A stretch of 64,000 nucleotides of DNA. It comes from Facklamia sp. 7083-14-GEN3. GTDB lineage: Bacteria; Bacillota; Bacilli; Lactobacillales; Aerococcaceae. Below are positions 56,105 to 64,000 of the stretch, piece by piece. The translations under genes were made by a program, and so were the position numbers. Under the pieces are notes generated by a model. That model did not search any database and was not told the origin of the DNA. It worked only from the letters and a program-made list of their open reading frames with translations. Numbering within the stretch: position 1 is the first letter of the stretch; the number at the start of each line of letters is the position of its first letter. The stretch lies in NCBI RefSeq assembly GCF_024742075.1, contig NZ_JANSGD010000001.1, positions 372,001 to 436,000 on the forward strand. The letters run 5' to 3'.

Positions 56105-56119
56105 TTAAGGAGTGAGAGT

Positions 56120-58732
56120 ATGATAGAAAAAATGACAACCACTATGCAAAGTGCCATAGCTGAAGCGCAACAAATTGCTATTAGACGACAACATCAAGAA
56201 ATAGATATTCCACATTTGTGGCGTATTTTTATTCAAGCAGATCATTATGCCGCAAAATTGTATGAAGATATAGGAATTGATCGATCAGCTTTTCAATCTG
56301 TGATTGAAGAAGAAATTGACCAATTACCGCAAGTAGCCGGTCAAAATATTCAATATGGGCAACACTTTAGTCAAAGATTTTCTCAGTTATTAAATGACGC
56401 CAGTCAAATAGCAGAGAAATATAAGGATGAATACCTAGCGACTGAAGTGATTCTACTGGCTCTATATAAACAAAAGAATAATCCTTTGACCCAATGGTTA
56501 AATCAAAAGGGTATTAGTGAGTCCATGTTAAAAGAAAGAATTGAAAAATTGAGAGGGGGAGATCGTGTGACTTCACAAAATCAAGAAGAGACTTATGAGT
56601 CTCTAGATAAATATGCAACCAATCTTAATGATGCGGTTAAAAATAACAAGTTAGATCCAGTGATTGGTCGTGATGAAGAAATTCGTGATGTTATCCGGAT
56701 TTTATCTAGAAAAACAAAAAATAATCCAATCCTAATTGGTGAACCTGGTGTGGGTAAGACAGCCATTATCGAAGGATTGGCTCATCGGATTGTTCGCAAA
56801 GACGTACCAGAAAACTTGAAAGATAAGGAACTCTATTCATTGGATATGGGGTCTTTGATAGCGGGTGCTAAATACCGTGGTGAGTTTGAGGAACGTTTAA
56901 AAGCCGTTCTTAAAGAAGTAAAAGAATCTGAAGGTAGAATTCTACTCTTTATTGATGAGATTCATACCATTGTCGGTGCAGGTAAAACCGAGGGATCGAT
57001 GGACGCTGGCAACTTGCTTAAACCGATGTTAGCAAGAGGCGAATTGCACTGTATCGGAGCTACAACTCTCGATGAATATCGTGAAAACATTGAAAAAGAC
57101 AAAGCCTTAGAACGTCGTTTCCAACGCGTCTTAGTCCAAGAACCAACGGTAGAAGATACCATCTCTATCTTAAGGGGACTTAAAGAACGTTATGAGATTC
57201 ACCATGGGGTCAATATTCATGATAATGCCTTGGTGGCCGCTGCAACTTTATCTCATCGATATATTACCGATCGCTTCTTGCCAGATAAAGCAATTGATTT
57301 AGTTGACGAGGCATCTGCTACTATTCGCGTGGAAATGAACTCTATGCCAACCGAAATGGATGCTGTCAACCGTCGGTTAATGCAATTAGAAATTGAAGAG
57401 GCTGCCTTGAAAAAAGAATCTGATGAGGCTTCTAAGAAACGTTTAGAAAATCTTCAAGAAGAATTGGCCGATTTAAGAGAAGAAGCCAACCAACTCAAAA
57501 TGCGTTGGGAAGTGGAAAAGGAAGCTTCTAATGATTTAAGAGAAAAGCGTGAAGCCTTAGATAATGCTCGCAGACAATTAGAAGAAGCTCAGAGTAATTA
57601 TGATCTTGAAACTGCGGCTCGCTTACAACACGGTGAAATCCCGCATTTAGAGCAAGAATTAAAAGAGCTAGAGTCTAAAGCAGAAGAGACTTTACAGTCT
57701 GATACAGAACGTTTAACTCAAGAACGTGTTACTGACGTTGAAATTGCCAAAGTGGTTGAAAGATTAACCGGTATTCCGGTCAGCCGCTTAGTAGAAGGAG
57801 AAAGAACCAAGTTAATGCACTTGGATCAAACACTTCATCAAAGAGTGATGGGGCAAGATGAAGCAGTTGAAAAAGTTAGTCAAGCTATCCTAAGATCAAG
57901 AGCTGGTTTACAAGATCCACGAAAACCAATCGGTTCCTTCCTCTTTTTAGGTCCAACCGGTGTTGGTAAAACTGAATTAGCCAAGTCCTTGGCCGAAGTT
58001 TTATTTGATGATGAGAACCACATGGTTCGAATCGATATGTCTGAGTACATGGAGAAGCATTCCGTCTCTCGTTTAGTCGGAGCACCTCCAGGATACATCG
58101 GTTATGAAGAAGGTGGCCAATTAACAGAAGCCGTAAGACGTAGTCCTTATTCTATTGTCTTATTAGACGAAATTGAAAAAGCCCATCCAGATGTCTTTAA
58201 TATACTTTTACAAGTTTTAGATGATGGCCGTCTGACTGATTCCAAAGGCCGGGTGGTAGACTTCAAAAATACTGTCTTAATCATGACCTCTAATATTGCT
58301 TCTCATTTATTATTAGAAGGAGTGAGTGATGAGGGAGAAATTCTACCTGAAGTGGAAAAACAGGTGAATCAAGCTTTGAGCAACCACTTTAAACCTGAAT
58401 TTCTCAACCGAATTGATGATGTCGTTCTATTTAAACCTCTAACTCGAGAAGATTTACAAGGTGTAGTAGAGAAATTCTTACAAGATTTGCGTCATCGTTT
58501 GGCTTATCAAGAAATAGAACTCCAATTAACTTCAGAAGCCATCAATTGGCTAGCTGATAAAGGATACGATCCGATTTATGGGGCACGTCCGCTCTTACGT
58601 TTTATCACCAAAGAATTGGAGAATCCATTAGCTAGAGCGATTATAGCAGGTGATATTCTGCCGAATTCACTTGTAAAAGTCGATTTTGTTAATGATCATT
58701 TGGAATTTGAAGGACTAACATCTGATAGTTAA
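56120..58732 (+). CDS. clpB: ClpB, ATP-dependent disaggregase
   Basis: 870-residue Hsp100 protein that rescues aggregated proteins with DnaK. Clp N domain (1-150), AAA1 with GEPGVGKT (207-214), a coiled-coil M domain (about 400-530), AAA2 with GPTGVGKT (611-618) and the C-terminal domain. It lacks the IGL/IGF ClpP-binding loop, as expected for ClpB. AAGGAG precedes the ATG. CtsR control is inferred from the two boxes upstream; ctsR itself is not in this window. Confidence 0.97.
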   Translation: MIEKMTTTMQSAIAEAQQIAIRRQHQEIDIPHLWRIFIQADHYAAKLYEDIGIDRSAFQSVIEEEIDQLPQVAGQNIQYGQHFSQRFSQLLNDASQIAEKYKDEYLATEVILLALYKQKNNPLTQWLNQKGISESMLKERIEKLRGGDRVTSQNQEETYESLDKYATNLNDAVKNNKLDPVIGRDEEIRDVIRILSRKTKNNPILIGEPGVGKTAIIEGLAHRIVRKDVPENLKDKELYSLDMGSLIAGAKYRGEFEERLKAVLKEVKESEGRILLFIDEIHTIVGAGKTEGSMDAGNLLKPMLARGELHCIGATTLDEYRENIEKDKALERRFQRVLVQEPTVEDTISILRGLKERYEIHHGVNIHDNALVAAATLSHRYITDRFLPDKAIDLVDEASATIRVEMNSMPTEMDAVNRRLMQLEIEEAALKKESDEASKKRLENLQEELADLREEANQLKMRWEVEKEASNDLREKREALDNARRQLEEAQSNYDLETAARLQHGEIPHLEQELKELESKAEETLQSDTERLTQERVTDVEIAKVVERLTGIPVSRLVEGERTKLMHLDQTLHQRVMGQDEAVEKVSQAILRSRAGLQDPRKPIGSFLFLGPTGVGKTELAKSLAEVLFDDENHMVRIDMSEYMEKHSVSRLVGAPPGYIGYEEGGQLTEAVRRSPYSIVLLDEIEKAHPDVFNILLQVLDDGRLTDSKGRVVDFKNTVLIMTSNIASHLLLEGVSDEGEILPEVEKQVNQALSNHFKPEFLNRIDDVVLFKPLTREDLQGVVEKFLQDLRHRLAYQEIELQLTSEAINWLADKGYDPIYGARPLLRFITKELENPLARAIIAGDILPNSLVKVDFVNDHLEFEGLTSDS

Positions 58733-58770
58733 TAACCGAATCTTCTAATCAAATTTTTGTTATGATAATT

Positions 58771-58806
58771 AAAGGCCTTGATACTATTTCAAGGCCTTTT
58801 TTATTT
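58771..58806 (+). terminator. Terminator after clpB
   Basis: Stem AAAGGCCTTGA / TCAAGGCCTTT, 7-nt loop, then T6. Confidence 0.93.
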
Positions 58807-58894
58807 TGCTAATCTAGCAAAAATATGCCTACTTTCTAGTGTAAAAAGGACTGAAAGATGCTAGAATAGAATGCATAAGAAAGGGGAAGTGATT

Positions 58895-60118
58895 TTGAAA
58901 CAAATCGACAAATTAGATAAAATTGTTGTCCGCTATATCTTATTAATTGCTGGTTTAGTCTTAGCAATTTTTAATTATGATGTAATTTTTTCGTGGATTA
59001 ATCGTTTAGGTCAAGTATTCTTACCGATTCTTTCTGGACTTGCAATTGCTTATGTTTTAAATATCTTAATGGTCCGTTTTGAAGAGCTACTAAAAAAAGC
59101 CTCAGATAAAAGTTGGATTAAACCTTACCGACGGCCAATCGCTATTCTTTTGTCTCTCGTGACAATTATTCTGGTATTGTTATTTGTCCTGGGTTTAGTC
59201 TTACCACAAGTGTATAATGTAATCACAGAGTTTATTACTGCTGTTCCCTTTCAAATTACACGTATAGAAGAGGCGGTTACCAATCTTGAGAGAATGTTGC
59301 CATCAGAATCGATGGAGTTCTTAGATCGATTTGAAATAAATTGGACAGATATTCTTAATAATATTCAAGATATGGGAAATCGCTTTATTACAGGTGTAGT
59401 AAATACCACCCTCTCCACTGTAGGATCTTTAACTTCTATCATTATCAATGGGGTATTAGCATTTATTTTCTCCATTTATTTACTACTATCTAAAGAAAAA
59501 TTAATGGACCAATTTTTAAGAATCGTTACCACTTATACTAGTAAGCCGGTATCTCGTAGAATTTTTTATGTATTAACAACTTTAAACGATTCATTTAAAC
59601 ATTTCTTTACAGGTTCTGTTATAGAAGCAATAATTTTAGGCTTTTTAGTAACCGTGGGTATGTGGATTTTTAGATTTCCTTATGCTGGTATGATTGGCTC
59701 CTTGACTGGTTTCTTTGCCTTGGTTCCTATGCTAGGGGCCTATATTTCAGGAGCTATAGGTGCTTTATTGATTTCCGTTCAATCAGTGCCTCAAGCCTTG
59801 TGGTTTATCATCTTTATCATTCTTGTTCAGCAATTTGAAGGAAACGTTATCTATCCTCGAGTTGTTGGGGGATCCATAGGATTGCCAGGAATGTGGGTTT
59901 TATTCGCTGTAACCATAGGTGGTGGCCTATATGGAGTAGCAGGTATGTTGCTTGGTGTTCCGCTAGCTTCCGCTATTTACAAAATAATTAAGCGTGATGT
60001 TTTAGAGCGTGAGACATACTCCTATGAAGAAAGACAAAAACTATTACATATTGCGAAATACGATTCCTTTAAACAAGTTTCCGACGATAACGAACAAACT
60101 GATCATAATTCTAATTAA
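58895..60118 (+). CDS. AI-2E family transporter (PF01594)
   Basis: 407 residues with seven or eight membrane helices: an N-terminal pair, an extracytoplasmic domain (about 90-180), and a C-terminal set with GMIGSLTGFFALVPMLGAYISG and QQFEGNVIYPRVVGGSIGLPGMWVLFAV, the family signature. The TTG start at 58895 fits AAAGGGG spacing better than the upstream ATG at 58871. Members do not all move autoinducer-2, so function is open. It is monocistronic. Confidence 0.9.
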   Translation: MKQIDKLDKIVVRYILLIAGLVLAIFNYDVIFSWINRLGQVFLPILSGLAIAYVLNILMVRFEELLKKASDKSWIKPYRRPIAILLSLVTIILVLLFVLGLVLPQVYNVITEFITAVPFQITRIEEAVTNLERMLPSESMEFLDRFEINWTDILNNIQDMGNRFITGVVNTTLSTVGSLTSIIINGVLAFIFSIYLLLSKEKLMDQFLRIVTTYTSKPVSRRIFYVLTTLNDSFKHFFTGSVIEAIILGFLVTVGMWIFRFPYAGMIGSLTGFFALVPMLGAYISGAIGALLISVQSVPQALWFIIFIILVQQFEGNVIYPRVVGGSIGLPGMWVLFAVTIGGGLYGVAGMLLGVPLASAIYKIIKRDVLERETYSYEERQKLLHIAKYDSFKQVSDDNEQTDHNSN

Positions 60119-60124
60119 TGTAAT

Positions 60125-60156
60125 AAACCCTCCTAATTTTTAGGAGGGTTTAAATT
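60125..60156 (+). terminator. Terminator after the AI-2E family gene
   Basis: Stem AAACCCTCCTA / TAGGAGGGTTT with a 5-nt loop. The tail is TAAATTTTTA, moderately T-rich. Confidence 0.85.
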
Positions 60157-60268
60157 TTTAAAAATTTATTTCAGCCATTTTCTTTTTAAATATTAGACTT
60201 GAGTCTTAGCGATTTTACTACTAATGGAAGCAATTTCATGATATAATTTAGATAAAGGAGGTGGTTTA

Positions 60269-60880
60269 ATGCTTATAAGTTTTTTTCTAGCAATTAGTGC
60301 TTTAGTTGTATCATTATATACTCGCTGGACCTGGCTGTTATGGTTAATTTCAGCAGTTCTTTTTTCCGTATTTTTTGGGATAGAAGGTCCAGCAATGTTG
60401 CACTATTTAATCTTTATGATTGGGGTTTTGTTGCTGATTCTTGAAGTATATATTCCAGATTTAGGTTTAACAGGTTCAGTTGGCTTAATTGCTTTTATTT
60501 TAGGGTTATGGCTAAAATTCCAAGATTTATCGATTGTAACTTTAATTGTAATAGTTAGTTTAGCGATTGTTCTCATTTTATTTTTAATTTTTAATAAAAT
60601 GGGCTATAATCTTCAGTTTAGTCCCGATTTTATATTGGATAAATCAATCAATAAAGATGCGAATTCCAATTCGGAGTCTAAGGATTCTACATATCTTTCA
60701 AGCTTAATTGGCAAAGAAGGAATTACAGTTGGAGGCTTAAGGCCAGTTGGTAAAATAAAAGTAGATGATCATTACTATGAAGCCTATAGTCTAGAAGAGA
60801 TGATAGCTGCTAACCAACCGATTAAAATCGTCAAAGTTGTTGACAAAAAAATTTACGTAAGGAGCGAAATGAATGGATAA
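60269..60880 (+). CDS. NfeD family membrane protein
   Basis: 203 residues: four or five membrane helices (about 3-125), then an OB-fold domain ([47 protein letters not shown]). This is the protease-less NfeD (YqeZ C-terminal part) that pairs with flotillins. AAAGGAGGTGG precedes the ATG. It overlaps floA by 8 bp, so the two are coupled. Confidence 0.92.
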   Translation: MLISFFLAISALVVSLYTRWTWLLWLISAVLFSVFFGIEGPAMLHYLIFMIGVLLLILEVYIPDLGLTGSVGLIAFILGLWLKFQDLSIVTLIVIVSLAIVLILFLIFNKMGYNLQFSPDFILDKSINKDANSNSESKDSTYLSSLIGKEGITVGGLRPVGKIKVDDHYYEAYSLEEMIAANQPIKIVKVVDKKIYVRSEMNG

Positions 60881-61883
60881 TTTTTATCTGGATGAAGGGT
60901 CCCCCATAGTGATGACTGTAGTAATTATTTTATTACTAATTTTCTTAATCTCTGTTTTCTTAAGATTTGTTCCGATTGGCTTATGGGTAACTGCTTATTT
61001 TTCTGGCGCCAAAGTTTCAATAGGTGATTTAATTGGAATGCGCTTAAGAAGGGTAAAGCCTGCTTATATCGTCAACCCTTTAATTAAAGCTACTAAAGCC
61101 GGTGTACCGATTACAACCGATCAATTAGAAGCTCACTTCTTAGCAGGAGGAGACGTTAACCAAGTAGTCGATGCTTTGATAGCTGCCCAACGTGCGAATA
61201 TTGATTTAGAGTTCGAACAAGCTGCAGCCATTGATTTAGCAGGACGAAATGTTTTTGAAGCGGTTCAAGTTTCAGTCAATCCAAAAGTGATTGAAACACC
61301 GGTTATTGCAGGTGTTGCCATGGATGGTATTGAGGTGAAAGCCAAAGCCAAAGTTACTGTACGTGCCAACATCGAACGTTTAGTAGGGGGTGCGGGTGAA
61401 GAAACAATTATTGCCCGTGTTGGCGAAGGGATTGTAACTACCGTAGGTTCAGCTTCCACTCACTCCATTGTATTAGAAAATCCTGATTCCATTTCGCAAA
61501 CAATCCTTAGAAAAGGTTTAGACTCAGGAACTGCCTTTGAAATTCTTTCAATTGATATTGCTGACGTTGACGTTGGACGTAATATCGGTGCTAAATTATA
61601 AACAGATCAAGCGGAAGCAGACAAAAAGATTGCTCAAGCTAAGGCTGAAGAACGTCGTGCAGTCGCTGTTGCTCAAGAGCAAGAAAATATTGCCGAAGTT
61701 CAGAAAATGCGTGCCAAGGTAGTTGAAGCGGAATCACAAGTTCCTTTAGCTGTTGCTGAAGCCTTCCGAAATGGCCGTATTGGTATTAAAGACTATTATG
61801 ACTTAGAAAATATTCAATCAGATACACAAATGCGTGAATCGATTGCTAAAAGTGGTACGCCGCATAACACTGAAAATGAGTGA
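60873..61883 (+). pseudogene. floA: Flotillin-like FloA with an in-frame stop
   Basis: Membrane-domain scaffold protein. Codons 1-242 read normally: N-terminal membrane segment (about 15-40), PHB/SPFH domain, and [11 protein letters not shown]. Codon 243 is TAA (61599-61601) where relatives have Gln (AKLQTDQAEAD). The same frame then continues without interruption to 61883: [20 protein letters not shown]...[26 protein letters not shown]-to-TAA change therefore truncates the coiled-coil tail needed for oligomerisation. Either a recent mutation, a read error, or a functional 242-residue form. GGAG precedes the ATG, which overlaps nfeD. Confidence 0.9.
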
Positions 61884-61888
61884 TTATA

Positions 61889-62596
61889 ATGGGATTTTTT
61901 GAAATAGTAATTCTGGGGTTTATTATCAACTATTTTGGTTCAAAATTTAAAAAAATGAATCGTAATACTGGTTCATTGGATTCCATAAAGGATAAAATGT
62001 TTCAAAGTCTTGATCAAATAGAAACACCAATTGATTCTGAAAACTATCCAAGTCTCGATAGTTTTTTTGAGACTGATGAAGAATCTGATAAGGCATTCAA
62101 ATCGGAAATTGATGAGATTCAAGCAGATAAGAATAATGTAGATTCACAAACAATTGACCGTTTAAAAAGAAAATATCGTAATGATATTCGATATTTCTCC
62201 AAGGATTTAAAAAATCAAGTAAATCAATTGATTGAAAAAGGTCCTAAAGCAGTTAAAGATAAAGCTATTCAATTATCTGCCTATCATCCAAATCGTGAAA
62301 AACTTCTAGAAATCGCAAATTATTTCGAAGATTTAGTAATCGAAAATCAAGAAGAAAAAATTCAGCTAGACCTTAACAAACCTTCCTCTACTGTAACGGA
62401 TGATTTCCATGATTTTTCAGATATGGATTATGAAATGGAGCAATTCATTATTGAAGGTGAAGAGTTGGCAGAATTTAGTCAGCCGATGCAGGTTCAACGA
62501 TTAACTTCCAGAGAAGATTCTACGAATCATTCCAACCAACTAAAAGAAGCCATTATATGGTCTGAAATTTTGGGCCCTCCGAGGTCTAAAAAATAA
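61889..62596 (+). CDS. Hypothetical protein downstream of floA
   Basis: 235 residues: a single N-terminal membrane segment (about 3-17, GFFEIVILGFIINYFG), then an acidic, helical region, and a C-terminal SEILGPPRSKK that I recall from proteins beside floA in other Lactobacillales. The start is ATG 61889 (or GTG 61880, overlapping the floA end); no strong ribosome binding site. Probably part of the nfeD-floA transcript. Function is unknown. Confidence 0.65.
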   Translation: MGFFEIVILGFIINYFGSKFKKMNRNTGSLDSIKDKMFQSLDQIETPIDSENYPSLDSFFETDEESDKAFKSEIDEIQADKNNVDSQTIDRLKRKYRNDIRYFSKDLKNQVNQLIEKGPKAVKDKAIQLSAYHPNREKLLEIANYFEDLVIENQEEKIQLDLNKPSSTVTDDFHDFSDMDYEMEQFIIEGEELAEFSQPMQVQRLTSREDSTNHSNQLKEAIIWSEILGPPRSKK

Positions 62597-62638
62597 AAAA
62601 ACTCCTATTCTGTTATTTATCAGAATAGGAGTTTTTTT
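62596..62638. terminator. Bidirectional terminator overlapping a coding end
   Basis: Stem AAAAAACTCCTATTCTG / CAGAATAGGAGTTTTTT with an 8-nt loop between convergent genes. The right arm is also the last codons of the minus-strand DUF2974 gene (reading KKNSYSDK), as at 12220-12268. Confidence 0.93.
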
Positions 62639-63830
62639 TATCGCTGCTAAAGGTACCATAAAATAATTTTACCATTTGTTTAAAATTCTTTCGCGCTTCC
62701 AGAACGGATTGATTGAGTTTCATTAAATGATACTGTCTTAGTTCATTTCTAAAAAATTGAATATACTGTTTGAAAAAATCACGTAGATCCTTTTGCAAGG
62801 ATGGGTCAAATTGTTTAAACCGGTTATGAACTTTATTAAGATAATAGGTTGGTTGGTTGATTAATTGATTAATCGATTCAGCTTCACAAGCATCGATTAG
62901 ATCAATAATAGCAGACACAATCCGTTTACGATTGGCAGGAGAATTTCGCAAAATCCAGTTCTTATTAATTTTATTAATACTTTGGCTAGTAATTGTTAAT
63001 TGCTTCGCCCGTTCAAATTGTTTACCATCAATTTGCCAATTCGCTAGATTATGCTGCATGAACCCACGCTTCTTACTTTTTATAATAATGGCTTTACGAT
63101 CATGAAAAAGTAAATTCCCAATAATACTATCTTCAGGAATAATACGGATATGCTTTTGGTTCACCCGTTTCATTTTATCTTGACGCAAGTTAACGGTATG
63201 AAATCCTGGAGCATCTAAACTGTAAATTATTTTAATCTGATCAATGGCCTCGGAAGACATTTGACTCGCTGCGTATAGAGCTAAGTGGCCCCCTTTAGAA
63301 TGTCCCCCTAATATTAAATGACAGGTTGGATGAGCTTGAATGACTTTTTCAAGGTATTGACTAGCGATAATTTGTGCCGGAATGGATGATTGGTAAGTGA
63401 GGATGATGTCCTCTTTCCATCCCACGATCATGTCGTCTGTGCCACGAAAAGAAACGAATAAATAATTATTTCCCAGATCTACTAATAGAAAGGCTGATTG
63501 AGTTTCTAATTTAATATCTATTGAGTTTAAAAAGCCACTAATTCTTAAGTTTTTAAAACGAAGATAATCACCAATTTTTTTAATTAGTTGACTTCTGAAT
63601 GGATTGGCCATTGTTTGGTCATTTTCTTGATAATATCGATCAAAAGGTTGGTAAAGTTTAGCTAGGTGCTTAAAAGATAATCCATCTTTAAAATCCATTG
63701 AATCATTGAAAAAACGATCGATGGGGAGGTAGGTTAGCTCTAAGATAATAGCCGCGTCTAATTCATTAAAGGGTTCTTCTTGAAAGCTTAATTGACCATA
63801 TTTATCTAAATAAGTAAATAATGATGACAT
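62613..63830 (-). CDS. DUF2974 (Mbeg1-like) alpha/beta-hydrolase
   Basis: 405 residues with a lipase-like nucleophile elbow GGHSKGGHLALYAASQ (GxSxG), acid residue near DAPGF, and IRIIPEDSIIG further on, the DUF2974/Mbeg1 pattern. The C-terminal 110 residues are basic and helical. CTAGGAGGTG precedes the ATG on the minus strand. The substrate is unknown. The last codons sit in the shared terminator. Between 63831 and 64000 I see only AT-rich upstream sequence. Confidence 0.85.
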   Translation of the reverse strand: MSSLFTYLDKYGQLSFQEEPFNELDAAIILELTYLPIDRFFNDSMDFKDGLSFKHLAKLYQPFDRYYQENDQTMANPFRSQLIKKIGDYLRFKNLRISGFLNSIDIKLETQSAFLLVDLGNNYLFVSFRGTDDMIVGWKEDIILTYQSSIPAQIIASQYLEKVIQAHPTCHLILGGHSKGGHLALYAASQMSSEAIDQIKIIYSLDAPGFHTVNLRQDKMKRVNQKHIRIIPEDSIIGNLLFHDRKAIIIKSKKRGFMQHNLANWQIDGKQFERAKQLTITSQSINKINKNWILRNSPANRKRIVSAIIDLIDACEAESINQLINQPTYYLNKVHNRFKQFDPSLQKDLRDFFKQYIQFFRNELRQYHLMKLNQSVLEARKNFKQMVKLFYGTFSSDKKNSYSDK

Positions 63831-64000
63831 GCTGACACCTCCTAGGTTTTAGTTTAGCTGAATAGTGAGCTATAGAGCAAATGAATGAACGATAAAAGTA
63901 AAATTAGATTAAAATATTTTAAAAGTAAAATTTCATTTGCAATTTTCTATCAAATAGCTTATATTATTAAGAGTGCTTAGGCACAATTCACACGTTAGTG

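Noticed and set aside
61537-61722. 61-residue frame across the floA stop
   Set aside because: It is out of frame with FloA, and the real FloA frame continues after the stop with conserved sequence.

Overview
This is a chromosomal window from a low-GC Gram-positive bacterium of the Lactobacillales. My best guess is an Aerococcaceae relative (Aerococcus/Facklamia type); this is inferred from gene content and order, and no 16S gene is present. The evidence includes strong AGGAGG-type ribosome binding sites, many T-tailed terminators, Firmicute-type LexA, CtsR and Zur operators, and the blocks ylxM-ffh-rpsP-khpA-rimM-trmD-rplS, rpmG-rhomboid-glcK and yitT/U/V/W. No complete mobile element, CRISPR array, rRNA or tRNA gene was recognised.

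Layout. 1-9.3 kb: end of apt, lexA with its operator, small conserved genes, plsC, tgt-yajC, dinB, a ZIP metal transporter, ytoI-nrnA. 9.3-16 kb: zwf, a cshB-type helicase, a DUF1189 protein and a giant YfhO membrane protein. 16-22 kb: a class B PBP, two small cell-envelope proteins, rpmG, rhomboid protease, glucokinase, a rhodanese fold without its cysteine and a 41-residue DUF4044-type protein. 22-34.6 kb: gnd, an OmpR-type two-component system, yidC, ftsK, a nucleoside ABC transporter lacking its binding protein, and a radical SAM protein.

34.6-44.3 kb is an accessory and decaying region. It holds XRE, MerR and flavodoxin pseudogenes, small membrane proteins, a degenerate second copy of the 3' end of the radical SAM gene, and a tandemly duplicated membrane-protein/HTH module. 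It ends in a cassette of cysteine-free ribosomal proteins L32, L33 and S14 behind a perfect Zur-like palindrome. This looks like a zinc-starvation ribosome-remodelling operon, and it includes one unrecognised 71-residue protein.

44.4-64 kb returns to core genes: the SRP/ribosome maturation block, class III fructose bisphosphatase, the YitT/HAD/DUF59/esterase block with a 46-residue peptide gene, clpB behind two CtsR boxes, an AI-2E family permease, and nfeD-floA. floA carries an in-frame stop. The window closes with a DUF2974-type hydrolase.

Themes: central carbon flux (zwf, gnd, glcK, fbp), envelope growth (PBP, YidC, YfhO, FtsK), stress control (LexA, CtsR, Zur) and translation. The most interesting items are the zinc-independent ribosomal cassette with its unknown member, the single-stop disruptions of floA and the MerR gene, the duplicated gene end, and terminators built from C-terminal codons.
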